DNA of 64,000 nt from CALBPI01 sp942491885. Lineage in GTDB: Bacteria; Pseudomonadota; Gammaproteobacteria; Steroidobacterales; Woeseiaceae. The stretch covers positions 806,001 through 870,000 of the forward strand of contig CALOCQ010000008.1 in the NCBI GenBank assembly GCA_942491885.1, in the 5' to 3' direction. The notes under the pieces are model-generated. The model had not been told where the DNA came from, did no database searches, and worked only from the letters and a program-made list of their open reading frames with translations. Made by a program: the position numbers and the translations under genes. The first letter of the stretch is position 1. Each line of letters begins with the position of its first letter. Below, piece by piece: positions 8,842 through 19,623 of this stretch.

Positions 8842-11800
8842 ATGAGCACGCAAAAGATATCGCTGAACGACCGTTACGATCTTGAAAAAAGTCCGGTGCT
8901 GCTGAACGGGACACAAGCATTGGTGCGCTTGATGCTGATGCAAAAGGCACGGGATACGCAAGCAGGTTTGAACACCGCAGGATATGTGACCGGGTATCGG
9001 GGGTCGCCTCTGGGGTCCGTCGATATGCAGATGACCCGCGCATTGAAACAGTTGTCAGCGGCAGATGTCACATTCAGTCCGGACTGAACGGAAGATCTGG
9101 CGGCCACAGCACTCTGGGGTGCACAGCAGGCGGAGCTGCGTGGCGAAGGCAAGTTCGATGGTGTTTTCGGCCTTTGGTACGGCAAGGGGGCCGGGGTGGA
9201 CCGGACCGGCGACGTCATGCGTCATGCCAACATGGCGGGCACATCGACCCATGGCGGTGTTTTGATGGCAATGGGCGACGATCATACTGGCGAATCCTCG
9301 ACCGTATTGCACCAGTCGGAATTCGCAGCTTGTCGATGCCTATATGCCGATGGTGATCCCCGCAGGCGTGCAGGAAATTCTGGACTTCGGCCTGTATGGC
9401 ATTGCATTGAGCCGCTTTGCAGGCGTGTGGGTTGGCCTGAAGACCATGAAAGACACCGTTGAGGTCACATCGGTTGTGGATGGAGATCCGCATCGATTGA
9501 AATTCGTGGTCCCTGAATTTCCGATGCCTGATGGCGGGCTTAACATCCGCCTTGTCGATGACCGCATCGAGCAGGAAGCGCGATTGATTGACTATAAACG
9601 GTATGCCGCCGAAGCATTTGCCCGCGCCAACAAGATGGACAAACGCGTTTGGGGCAAACCCGGTGCCAGAATTGGCCTGGTTGCGGCGGGCAAGAACTGG
9701 CTGGACCTGACCCATGCGCTGTCTTTGCTCAACCTGGACGCCGCAGAGGCGGAGCGTCTGGGGGTCACCACATATAAAGTCGGCCAGACTTGGCCCTTGG
9801 ACACAAAAAGCTTCATGAATGGGCTGACGGCCTCGACCTGATCATTGTCGTCGAGGAAAAGCGCAAACTGATCGAAGTGCAGATCAAGGAAGCCATTTTC
9901 GACAAACGTCAGGGCCGCCGGGTGTATGGCGGCACGCGCAATGGCAAGGAGTTCTTTAGCGCGAAATGGGCGCTGGACCCGGTTGAGATCGCGACAAAAC
10001 TGGGGCAGGTCCTGATCGATGAAGGACGTGTAACGGATGGTATCAAGGCGGGTCTGGCAACGCTGGATGAGGCGCGCCGCTCCGACAATGCCGAAGAAAT
10101 CGCAGCCCGCTTGCCTTACTTCTGCTCGGGCTGTCCGCACAATTCATCCACCAAGGTGCCGGAGGGGAGCCGTGCCTACGCAGGCATCGGTTGCCACTTC
10201 ATGGCGCAATGGATGGACCGCGAGACGCTGGGCTACACCCACATGGGCGGCGAAGGGGCCAACTGGATCGGCGAAGCGCCGTTTTCTAAGCGCACCCATG
10301 TGTTTCAGAACCTTGGGGACGGCACCTATAACCATTCGGGTGTGCAGGCGATCCGGGCTGCTTTGGCGTCGGGCACCACGATAACCTACAAGATCCTCTA
10401 CAATGATGCTGTTGCCATGACGGGTGGGCAGGGCAACGAAGGCGGGCTTGACCCATACCGCATCGTGAATGAAGTGCGCGCAATGGGCTGTCAGAACGTT
10501 GTGGTCGTTTTTGACGACAAGGAAGATGTCGATCTGAGTCGTTTCCCCAAGGATGTGAGCACGCACGAACGGGCCGAGCTGCAAAATGTGCAGAAACGTC
10601 TGGCCAAGACCGAAGGGGTGTCGGTGATTGGTGTATGTCCAGACCTGCGCCGCAGAAAAACGCCGCCGTCGCAAACGCGGAACCTTTCCGGATATCGACA
10701 AGCGCGTGTTCATCAACACGGACGTGTGCGAGGGATGTGGAGATTGCGGGGTGCAGTCAAACTGCGTTTCGATCATCCCGAAAGAGACCGAACTGGGCCG
10801 CAAACGCGCGATTGATCAGTCCTCGTGCAACAAGGACTTTTCATGCGTCAAAGGGTTTTGCCCGTCTTTCGTGACCCTTGAAGGCGCGCAGGTCAAAAAA
10901 CAGGCGACTGCGACACTGGATCTGCCTGATTTGCCGCTGCCGGATCTGCCGACAATCAAAGGCACTTGGAACGTCGTCATCACTGGTGTCGGCGGAACGG
11001 GCGTGGTGACCATTGGCGCTGTGCTGGCCCAGGCTGCGCATCTGGATGGCAAGGGTGCAGGCATGATGGAGATGGCGGGGCTTGCCCAGAAGGGTGGTGC
11101 CGTGCACATCCATTGCCGTCTGGCGGAAAGCCCCCAAGACATAAGTGCCATTCGCGTGGCGACGGGCGAGGCGGACGCGTTGATCGGTGGTGATCTGGTT
11201 GTGAGTGCAGGCGCCAAGACCCTTGGTTTGACCTCAAGCGGACGCACCGGCGCGGTGGTCAACAGCCACGAGATCATCACCGGCGACTTCACCCGCAACA
11301 CCGAGTTTTCATTGCCCACCGACAGACTGGCGCTGGCGCTTGAGGCACGGCTGCGCGACCGCGTGGATCTGTTTGACGCGTCGGATCTGGCCAAGGCCAC
11401 GATGGGCGATTCGATCTTTTCCAACATGATGATCTTTGGCGCGGCGTGGCAGCGCGGTCTTGTTCCACTGACGCTCTCGTCCATAAGGGATGCCATTGAT
11501 CTAAACGGCGCTGCGGTCGACAAGAACCTGCGGGCCTTTGATATCGGGCGCTGGGCAGTGTTGCATCCGGACGAGGCGGCGCGCGTTGCTGAGCCGAAAG
11601 TCGTACAATTGCCGAAGTCGCTGGAGGAGAAAATCGCCTTTCGCGCTGATCATCTGGTGGCTTATCAGTCGAAACGGCTTGCCAAACGCTACCGCGCAAG
11701 TTCGTCGATGGCATGGAACGGATACCGGACTCCGCGAGGCGGTTGCGAAGGGCTATCACAAGCTCCTGGCCTACAAGGATGAGTATGAAGTGGCGCGGAT

Positions 11801-12252
11801 GCATCTGGAAACGGAGGCCAAGGCGCGTGAACAGTTCGAAGGTGACTTCACGATGAAGTTTCACCTGGCACCGCCGATGTTGTCCAAGCAAGGGCCAGAC
11901 GGGCGGCCCATGAAAAAGGAATACGGGCCTTCAATGCTGCGCAATTTCCGCATTCTGGCCCGGCTGAAAGGCCTTCGTGGCACACCTCTTGATCCCTTCA
12001 GGCACACGCGAGAAGAGCGGCGCATGGAGTGCGCTCATCAAGCAATATGAGGCGGATATGGCTATCGAGTTCTTCCCAAGCTGAACAGCGGAAACCCGGG
12101 ATGCGGTGATCGCTCTGGCCGAGTTGCCCTGCAAATCAGGGGGTACGGTCCGGTGAAAGCCAAGCGAACGAGAATCAAGGCGCGAAACGCCGGGAAGAGC
12201 TGCTTTCGGTCATACACGCGGGCGGCGCGCGGTGGCAAAGGCGGCGGAATAA
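8842..12252 (+). pseudogene. Indolepyruvate ferredoxin oxidoreductase, fused alpha/beta form (several frameshifts)
   Basis: Reconstructed length is about 1,137 residues, normal for the large fused enzyme that oxidatively decarboxylates indolepyruvate and other aryl 2-oxoacids to acyl-CoA, reducing ferredoxin and using thiamine diphosphate. Pieces in order: N-terminal pyruvate-binding part (TAGYVTGYRGSPLGSVD), TPP domain with FCSGCPHNSSTKVPEGS and MTGGQGNEGG, a ferredoxin-like segment (VCEGCGDCG), and the gamma domain (ITGVGGTGVVTIG). The frame breaks near 9078, 9335, 9835, 10640, 11695, 12030 and again in the last 150 bases; the expected C-terminus ends in a TAA at 12250. The sequence is conserved between breaks, so errors are likelier than decay. 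Confidence 0.85.
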
Positions 12253-12390
12253 GACACCTGTCCCGCAGCTGTTATCAAGGCCCGGATCATAGGAACCGGC
12301 GCAGGGTCACATCTGATCCCATTTCGTCACAGTTTCGTAACGAAGGATAGGCAGAGTGCGTCAAGTGCGCTAAAGCAGCAGCGCGACGCC

Positions 12391-13290
12391 ATGTCTTACG
12401 CTGAACCCGCCGATGCAGTCGCACGCGATGTGACCAGTGATATCTCCTATGCCTTCGGGGAAACCAAGGGGGGACGGGCGACTGATCCGCCTGATGGAGA
12501 ACTCCACTGGCCGGTTGCGCTGATCAAGCGTGCATCAGGGTACGAGCACGAAGTCGCGGCAGGGCGCGACTTCTGGGACGTGATGGTTGAACGCTATGGT
12601 CTGACCCTGGATATCGTGGCGGCACTCTGGCCATATCCCCGAAGACGGGCCGCTGGTTTTGATCGCCAACCATCCTTACGGCATTCTGGATGGCCTGATG
12701 ATGGGGCACATCCTTTCGATGATCCGGGGAGATTTTCGTATTCTTGCGAACAGTGTTTTTCGCAAGGCCGAAGACCTGAACAGGATCGTCCTGCCCATTT
12801 CCTTCGACGAGACAAAGGAAGCGATCCAACTGAACATCGAGACCCGCAAGGACCGCGCTGCGCTATCTGGGCAATGGTGGCGCTATCGGCATTTTCCCGG
12901 TGGAACAGTGAGCACGGCGGTCAAGCCGTTCTCGAAGCTCAACCCTGGATCCGGGCTGGCGCAGCTTTACCGCCCGGATGGTCGCGAAATCTCAGGCGAC
13001 GGTGGTTCCGCTCTTCTTTGACGGCCACACCAGCCGTTTGTTCCAGATTGCCAGCTCATGTACTGCGACGTTGCGCATGGGACTGCTGATCAAGGAGTTC
13101 CGCAAACGGGTGGACACGCCGGTGCGCGTCGTGATCGGCGCGCCGATCGGGCGCGGATGTGCTGGACCCGATGGCGGGCGATTCGAAACTGATGATTGAT
13201 TTCCTGCGCAAAGCGACGTATGAGCTTGCGCCAGACGTTGTGCCAAATCCGGCCGCGTTGGGATATGAATTCGAGGAACGGCACCGCTAG
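12391..13290 (+). pseudogene. Lysophospholipid acyltransferase family protein (PlsC-like; several frameshifts)
   Basis: The start reads MSYAEPADAVARD and continues to LIKRASGYEHEVAAGRDFW in one frame. Another frame carries the rest of the acyltransferase domain: VLIANHPYGILDGLMMGH (the NHPYGxxDG motif equals the PlsC HX4D motif, with His and Asp present), then FPGGTVSTAVKPF, then VVPLFFDGHTSRLFQIAS. The C-terminus ends EFEERHR with TAG at 13288. At least four frame changes are needed. It would acylate lysophospholipid or a related acceptor at the inner membrane. It lies just upstream of murI on the same strand. Confidence 0.75.
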
Positions 13291-13309
13291 GGGCGGTGAA
13301 GATGCAGAC

Positions 13310-14123
13310 ATGGCAGTTGGTATTTTCGATTCGGGCCTTGGCGGGCTGACGGTTCTGGACGCTGCGCAAAAGCGGCTGCCGGATGTTGAGTTCGTCTATT
13401 CTGGCCGACAGTGCCCATGCGCCGTATGGGGTGCGCACGGCCGATGATATCTACGTCTGACCTGTGCGGCGGTTCAGCGCGATGTGGGACGCGGGGTGTG
13501 ATCTGGTGATCTTGGCCTGCAACACCGCGTCCGCGGCGGCGTTGCGCCGGATGCAGGAGGCGTGGGTGCCTGCGGACAAGCGCGTGCTGGGCGTGTTCGT
13601 GCCGTTGATCGAGGCGCTGACCGAGCGGCAATGGGGCGACAACTCGCCGCCGCGCGAGGTCGAGGTGAAACATGTGGCGCTTTTTGCAACGCCTGCGACG
13701 GTTGCAAGCCGGGCGTTTCAGCGCGAGTTGGCGTTTCGCGCCATTGGCGTGGATGTCGAGGCGCAGGCCTGCGGCGGTGTGGTCGATGCCATCGAAGACG
13801 GCGACATGATCCTGGCGGAGGCGCTGGTGCGGTCGCACGTCGATGCGCTGATGCGCAAAATGCCAGAACCGCAAGCCGCCATTTTGGGATGCACTCATTA
13901 TCCACTGATGGAAGATGCGTTTCAGGCAGCTCTGGGACCGGAGGTGACAGTGTATTCTCGCCAAGGGCACCTGGTCGGTGAAAGCCTGGCGGATTACCTG
14001 CAACGCCATCCTGACAAGATCGGGCGGTGGCACACGGCCTACCTGACCACTGGCGATCCCGCGCGCGTCAGCAACCGCGCGACGCAGTTCCTGCGACGAC
14101 AGATCACTTTTCAAGCTGCCTGA
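13310..14123 (+). pseudogene. murI: Glutamate racemase (frameshifts near the N-terminus)
   Basis: The ATG at 13310 gives MAVGIFDSGLGGLTVLDA, the family N-terminus. After an extra T near 13396 the text continues ADSAHAPYGVRTADDIY, and from 13464 the frame is open to the stop. Catalytic cysteines sit in LACNTASAAALRR and AILGCTHYPL. The enzyme makes D-glutamate for peptidoglycan. Reconstructed length is about 270 residues, as expected. The breaks at about 13396 and 13450-13490 need more than one indel. The gap to argC is 27 bp. Confidence 0.88.
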
Positions 14124-14150
14124 TCTCGACACATATTCAAGAAGACTGAC

Positions 14151-15178
14151 ATGACATACTCAATCGCTATTCTGGGCGCTTCCGGTTACACGGGTGCCGA
14201 ACTCATCCGGCTGATTGCTGGGCACTCTGGCATGAAAATCAAGGCCTTGGGCGCCTTTTCCAAGGCGGGGCAGACTGTGGCGCAGGCATTTCCGCATCTG
14301 CGTCACCTTGATCTGCCTTCGATGGTTTCGTTTGATCAGATCGATTGGTCCGGCATCGACCTTTGCTTTTGCGCATTGCCGCACAAAACCAGCCAAGAGG
14401 TGATTTCCGGTTTGACGCGTGACCTCAAGATCGTCGACCTGAGCGCCGATTTCAGGCTGCGCGATCCCGACGCCTATGCGAAATGGTATGGCAACCCGCA
14501 CGCCGCGCTCGAGATACAAGGCGAAGCTGTATACGGGCTGACCGAGTTTTACCGCAACGAGATCACTGGTGCGCGGCTGGTGGCGGGTACAGGATGCAAC
14601 GCGGCAACGGGGCAGTTTGCGTTGCGGCCCTTGATTGCAGCGGGCGTGATTGACCTGGACGATATCATTCTGGATTTGAAGGCGGCTGTGTCGGGGGCGG
14701 GCCGTGCGCTCAAGGAAAACCTGCTGCATGCGGAATTGAGCGAAGGGTATCACGCCTACGCGCTTGGCAGCACGCATCGGCATTTGGGCGAGTTTGATCA
14801 GGAATTCTCAAAGTGGCCGGGCGGGAGGTGCAGATCCAGTTCGTGCCGCACCTGATCCCGGCCAACCGGGGCATTCTGGCACGGCTTATGTGAAAGGCGG
14901 TGTGCCAGACGCGGTTTACGGCACTCTTGCGAAGCGTATGCGAGACGAGCCGTTTATTGAGGTTCTGCCCTTTGGCGAGGCGCCAAGCGCGGCACATTCG
15001 CGGGTCGAACTTTTGCCATATCGGGGTGGTGGCGGACCGGATGCCGGGGCGTGTCGTCGTCATCGCGGCTTTGGACAACCTGACAAAGGGATCGTCGGGC
15101 CAAGCGTTGCAAAACGCCAATCTGATGTTAGGTATATCCGAGACGGAGGGGCTGATGATGGTCCCATTATTTCCGTAA
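14151..15178 (+). pseudogene. argC: N-acetyl-gamma-glutamyl-phosphate reductase (C-terminal frameshifts)
   Basis: The first 220 residues are intact. They include the NADP-binding ILGASGYTGAELIRL (about residues 6-20), the catalytic Cys in VAGTGCNAATGQFALRP, and the AAVSGAGRALK block. From about 14810 the frame changes (QIQFVPHLIPANRGIL), changes again near 14880, and a third time near 15010 before ALDNLTKGSSGQALQNANLM and the stop at 15178. The enzyme reduces N-acetylglutamyl phosphate to the semialdehyde in arginine synthesis. Reconstructed length is about 342 residues, the family norm. Confidence 0.9.
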
Positions 15179-15197
15179 GGGAATTGGGGGCGGGCGA

Positions 15198-15219
15198 AGA
15201 TTTTTCGTACGAAAAATCT
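15198..15219. repeat. 22-bp perfect palindrome between argC and ccmE
   Basis: AGATTTTTCGT is followed directly by its reverse complement, with no spacer. It lies 20 bp after the argC stop and 23 bp before ccmE. It could form a cruciform or hairpin terminator or bind a dimeric regulator. I recall similar TTTTTCGTACGAAAAA palindromes between Roseobacter genes, but no function is certain. Confidence 0.6.
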
Positions 15220-15241
15220 CTCCCTGTGCAAAGGGGAGCCG

Positions 15242-15686
15242 ATGAGAAACCTCAAGAAACAGCGCCGGATTCAGATTATTGCTTTGGCTGCCGTGATGCT
15301 GACGCTCTCTACTGTCTTGATCGGTTACGCGATGCGCGACGGCATCAATTTCTTTCGCGCGCCCAGTCAGATTTTGGCGGAACCGCCCGGACCGACAGAG
15401 GTCTTTCGGATCGGCGGGCTGGTGGCTGAAGGTACTTTGATCCGCGGTCAGGGTGAGTCGATCCGTTTTGAAGTCACGGATGGTGGTGCGAACGTGCCGG
15501 TTGTCTTTACCGGGCGTTCTGCCGGATCTGTTTTCCGAAAACGAAGGCATGGTCGGCACAGGACGTTACATCAACGGTGTCTTTGAAGCTACTGAAATTC
15601 TTGCAAAGCATGATGAAACATACATGCCGTCTGAAGTTGTCGATGCGCTGAAAGCACAGGGCGTTTACAAGGATCCAAACGGTTAA
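15242..15686 (+). CDS. ccmE: Cytochrome c maturation protein CcmE (one frameshift)
   Basis: About 148 residues once repaired. One N-terminal membrane helix (IQIIALAAVMLTLSTVLIGY) anchors a periplasmic beta-barrel that carries heme. The heme-binding His lies in LAKHDETYMP. Other family blocks are RIGGLVAEGTL and GRYINGVFEATEIL. The frame breaks near 15520, between VVFTG and LPDLFSENEGMVGTG. CcmE receives heme from CcmC and passes it to CcmF/CcmH, both encoded 1.4 kb downstream beyond the endolysin/holin pair. Confidence 0.9.
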
Positions 15687-15699
15687 CGAACGCACGCTG

Positions 15700-15715
15700 T
15701 TAAGCCGCGTTAACC
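15700..15715 (+). promoter_or_regulatory. CtrA-like site upstream of the endolysin gene
   Basis: TTAAGCCGCGTTAACC is two TTAA half sites with a 6-base spacer, 48 bp before the endolysin ATG. The CtrA consensus is TTAA-N7-TTAA, so the spacer is one base short. This stretch is rich in single-base errors, so a lost base is possible. Confidence 0.35.
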
Positions 15716-15763
15716 TACATGTGTGCAGTCTTGTCCCGCAGTTGGAACAAGAGGAGGGCGGAC

Positions 15764-16382
15764 ATGCAAACTGTCAGAGATATTGCCGAAGAAATTGTTG
15801 CCCGCGAGGGCGGCTATGTGAATGACCCGGACGATCCGGGCGGGGCTACGAATTTCGGCGTTACCATTCACACCATGCGTCGTTGGGGACTTGATCTGGA
15901 TCGGACGGCGATGTCGACGCGGAGGATGTGAAAGCGCCTGACCCGCGGTCAGGCGATCGACATTTTCGTCAGCACTATTTCGAACGCCCGCGCATCGCAG
16001 AGCTGCCGGCCCTTTGCACGCAACCGTGTTCGACATGTACGTCAATGCGGGCGGCAATGCGATCAAGATCCTGCAGCGGTTGCTGGGCGAAATGGGCCAG
16101 GAGGTCGTGGTCGATGGGGCGTTGGGGCCGCAGATCCATCGCAAGGCGGCCCATGAGGCGTGCCTATAACGGCGGCGCCGGGATCATCTGGTGGATGCTT
16201 ACGGGATCGCGCGGCGCAACTATTACTTCCGCCTCGCCGACCGCCGCCCGGCCTCGCGCAAATTCGCCAAGACCCGGGGCGGGGCGAAAGGCGGCTGGAT
16301 CAAGCGTGCCGAAGAGTTCATGTGCGCCGCGCTATCATATGAGCCGGCACAATTTCAGGAAAGGGTTGCATCATGGGGTTGA
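15764..16382 (+). pseudogene. GH108-type N-acetylmuramidase, holin-associated endolysin (frameshifts)
   Basis: The N-terminus has the glycoside hydrolase 108 signature EGGYVNDPDDPGGATNFGVT (residues 13-32), whose first Glu is the catalytic residue. Later pieces in other frames are LTRGQAIDIFVSHYFERPRI, FDMYVNAGGNAIKILQRLLG and YYFRLADRRPASRKFAKTR, ending at 16382. Together they give about 205 residues, the family size, with breaks near 15900, 16015 and 16160-16190. The gene overlaps the holin gene by 10 bases. The pair resembles the endolysin/holin needed for gene transfer agent release in Rhodobacter capsulatus. Confidence 0.82.
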
Positions 16383-16984
16383 TGGAAGGCATTCTGGGCC
16401 TGCTGTTTGGCGGCAAGCGCAATGTCGTGCGCGAAACACGGTTGAGGTGTTTCGCGAAAACGCAGAAGCCGGATCTGCAGCGCGCGCAGGCCGTTCAGAT
16501 GCAGGCGATGACGGAGTTCGGCGAAGAGTTCCTGGTGCCGCGGCAAGGATCGTTTGATCGGTTCATGGACGGGGTCAACCGCTTGCCACGCCCGGCGCTG
16601 GCCCTTGGCACGCTTGGGTTGTTTGTCTCTGCGATGGTCGCCCCCTTGTGGTTTGCCGAGCGTATGCAGGGTATTGCATTGGTGCCAGAGCCGTTGTGGT
16701 GGTTGCTGGGCGTCATTGTCTCGTTCTATTTCGGTGCGCGACATCAGGTCAAATCCCAGGCCTTTCAGCGCGAGATTGTCGAGACGATGAACCGGGTGCC
16801 GCAGGTGATGGCGAACGTATCGGCGTTGCGCGAAATGCGCGCCGATAGTGTTGGCGTTGCCTCGACCGGTGCCGATGCGCGATTGACCACGGCGTGTCGC
16901 TGGAGCCAATGCGCTGGAAGAGTGGCGCCGCGGCTTGCTGGCGTCGGCGCTTGAGAAATGTGTTGGCGGCCTGGCGCGCCTGTG
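16373..16984 (+). pseudogene. Holin family protein (frameshifts)
   Basis: The gene starts inside the end of the endolysin gene. Residues about 75-130 contain two hydrophobic helices (PALALGTLGLFVSAMVAPLW and LVPEPLWWLLGVIVSFYFG) followed by the basic HQVKSQAFQREI, typical of the alphaproteobacterial 3TM holin family. The frame is doubtful near 16430 and changes near 16895. The corrected tail ends in a TGA at about 16984. Its likely role is to form inner-membrane pores that let the adjacent muramidase reach the wall. Confidence 0.72.
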
Positions 16985-16985
16985 A

Positions 16986-17012
16986 CCCCGGATTTTTTTG
17001 AACAGAGAAGGG
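16986..17012. repeat. Dispersed Rhodobacterales intergenic repeat, copy 2
   Basis: CCCCGGATTTTTTTGAACAG continues into AGAAG. It is nearly identical to the copy at 37099 (GGGATTTTTTAGAACAGAGA) and to the minus strand of the copy at 32381. It sits between the holin gene and ccmF. Confidence 0.5.
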
Positions 17013-17089
17013 CGATGGCTGACGTGTCTGTGATGCGGCAAATGGCCAAGGGCATTGGCGCGTCCATTGCGCGTTCTATACTCCGGTTC

Positions 17090-19077
17090 ATGATTACAGA
17101 ACTCGGACATTTCGCCCTCATCCTCGCCTTCATGGTGGCCATCGTGCAGACCATCGTTCCGCTCTGATCGGGGCGCATGGCGCGCTGAGACCGGCTGGAT
17201 GGCTGTGGCCGAACCTGCGGCCAACACGCAGTTCCTGCTGATCGCCTTTTCCTTCGGGGCGCTGATGTATGCCTTCATCACCTCGGATTTTTCGCTGAAG
17301 CTGGTCGTGCTGAACAGCCATTCGGCCAAGCCGATGCTCTACAAGATCTCGGGCGTCTGGGGGAACCACGAGGGCTCGATGTTGCTTTGGGTGCTGATCG
17401 TGGCCTGTTCGGCGCGATGGCGGCGTGGTTCGGCGGCAATCTGCCGCCAACCCTGAGGCGCGCGTGCTGGCGGTGCAGGGTCGATCGGCGTCGCGTTCTT
17501 CGCCTTCATCCTGTTCACCTCGAACCCGTTCCTGCGGCTGGCGGTGCCGCCCTTTGACGGGCAGGACCTGAACCCGCTGTTGCAGGATCCCGGTTTGGCG
17601 TTCCATCCGCCGTTTCTCTATCTCGGCTATGTCGGCCTGAGCATCTGCTTCAGCTTTGCCGTCGCCGCCCTGATCGAGGGCCGGGTCGATGCGGCCTGGG
17701 GGCGCTGGGTGCGGCCTTGGACCCTGGCGGCCTGGGTGTTTCTGACCATCGGCATCGGCCTGGGGTCCTGGTGGGCCTATTACGAGCTTGGCTGGGGCGG
17801 TTTCTGGTTCTGGGATCCGGTCGAGAACGCGAGCTTCATGCCTTGGTTGCTGGCAGCGGCGCTGCTGCATTCCGCCATCGTGGTGGAAAAGCGCGAAGCG
17901 CTGAAAAGCTGGACGATCCTGCTGGCCATCCTTGCCTTCGGCTTCTCGCTGATCGGCACGTTCATCGTGCGCTCGGGCGTGCTGACCTCGGTCCATGCCT
18001 TCGCCAACGATCCCGAACGCGGCGTGTTCATCCTGATGATCATGGGCTTCTTCATGGGCGGCGCGCTGATCCTGTTTGCGCTGCGCGCGCGGCGCGATGG
18101 AGGCCAAGGGCGTCTTTGGCATGGTCAGCCGCGAAAGCGCGCTGGTGGCCAACAACCTGCTGCTGGCGGTGTCCTGCTTCGTGGTCTTCGTCGGCACGAT
18201 GTGGCCGCTGGTCGCCGAGATGTTCTTTGACCGCAAGCTGTCAGTCGGCGCGCCCTTCTTCAACATGGCCTTCACGCCGTTCATGGTGCTGCTGGGGCTG
18301 ATCCTGCCGGTCGGGCGCGATGATGCCGTGGAAGCGGGCCAAGATCGGTCAGGGCGATGCGCGCGCTGCGCTATGCCTTTGTGCTGGCGGTGGCGATTGG
18401 GGGCTGGTCTGGGCGATGCAGACCGGCCGCAGTGCGCTTGGCCCGGTGGGCGTGTTCCTGGGGGCCTGGATCGTGATGGGCGCGGCTGATCGATCTGTGG
18501 TCGCGCACCGGACGCGGCGAAATCGGGGCTCCGGTGGGCCGGTGCTGGCGCCTGCCGCGCGCCGATTGGGGCAAGGCGGTGGCGCATGCGGGCTTGGGCA
18601 TCACCATGTTGGGCGTTGCCGGGCTGACGGCGTGGCAGGTCGAAGATATCCGCGTCGCGCAGATTGGCGAGACCTTTCGCGTTGCGGGGTTTACCCTGAC
18701 GCTCGACGATGTGTCGAAGAGTCGAGGGGCCGAACTACATCTCGACCATGGGCTTCGTCACGCTGGCCAAGGACGGGCGATGAGATCGCGCAGCTGCGTC
18801 CCGAAAAGCGGATCTACCCGGTGGCGCAGATGCCGACGACCGAGGCGGCGATCGATTATAACTTTCGCGCGCGATGTCTATGTGGTGATCGGTGATGCGC
18901 AGGCCAATGGCGGCTGGGCGGTGCGGACCTATATCAAGCCCTTCGCCAACTGGATCTGGGCGGCTGCGATCCTGATGGCGCTGGGCGGTTTGCTGAGCCT
19001 GAGGACCGGCGCTTCCGCGTGGCCGCAGGGGCGCGCGCGCCCGCGGCAAAGCCGCCAGAGCGGTGCCTGCGGAATGA
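17090..19077 (+). pseudogene. ccmF: Heme lyase CcmF (many frameshifts)
   Basis: The ATG at 17090 gives MITELGHFALILAFMVAIVQ, the CcmF N-terminus; an earlier in-frame ATG at 16958 is not used. Conserved pieces follow: YKISGVWGNHEGSMLLWVLI, the tryptophan-rich WAYYELGWGGFWFWDPVENA, HSAIVVEKREALKSW and FANDPERGVFIL. Repaired length is about 660 residues with some 15 membrane helices, as expected. The text at 17167-17200 is scrambled beyond a single indel, and other breaks lie near 17415, 17480, 18095, 18325 and 18400-18900. CcmF attaches heme to apocytochrome c with CcmH. Confidence 0.87.
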
Positions 19078-19558
19078 TGCCCGGCTCTGGCGGCGGGCGT
19101 TCCGCGCTCGCCTGTCGCTGCTGGCGGCCTGCCGCCGTGCGCTGGCGGTGCAGCCCGACGAGGTGCTGGACGATCCCGCGCTCGAGGAACGCGGGCGCGG
19201 GAGCTCGAGCCATGAGCCTCCGCTGCCTCGTCTGCCGCAACGAGTCGATCGACGAATCGAACGCGACGCTGGCGCGCGACCTGCGCCTCCTGGTGCGCGA
19301 GCGGCTGGTGGCGGGCGACAGCGATGACCGAGGTGATCGATTTCGTCGTGGACCGCTATGGCGAATTCGTGCTGCTGCGACCCGCGCAAGTCCGGCTCGA
19401 ACCTGGCTGCTGTGGGCTGGCGGGCCGCGATGTTGCTGATCGGCGGCGGGGTTGGCATCTGGCTATCTGCGCGGCCGCGCGTGCGCCCGGCCGCCGACGC
19501 GAGGACCGCGCTGAGCGCCGAGGAACAGGCGCGGCTGCGCGAAATTCTGGAAGACTGA
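19077..19558 (+). pseudogene. ccmH: Cytochrome c maturation protein CcmH (N-terminal type; frameshifts)
   Basis: The start overlaps the ccmF stop (TGATG). Pieces in different frames give a signal peptide, VQPDEVLDDPALEERGR, then the thiol motif LRCLVCRNESIDESNA (Cys-Leu-Val-Cys, binds apocytochrome c) and DLRLLVRERLVAGDSD. The end is a membrane helix (AMLLIGGGVGIWL) and a tail finishing EEQARLREILED. Total is about 158 residues, typical of the NrfF/CcmH type. Breaks lie near 19110, 19200, 19320 and 19385. Confidence 0.85.
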
Positions 19559-19623
19559 CGCAGCCGCCCGGCTTTTCTGCCCTCGGCGTGTGCTATGCAG
19601 CGACATGGCAAAGCGGGAGGCCC

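Noticed and set aside
16958..17167. Separate 69-residue gene before ccmF
   Set aside because: Its last 26 residues are the CcmF N-terminus (MITELGHFALIL), so it is just the start of broken ccmF read from an upstream ATG.
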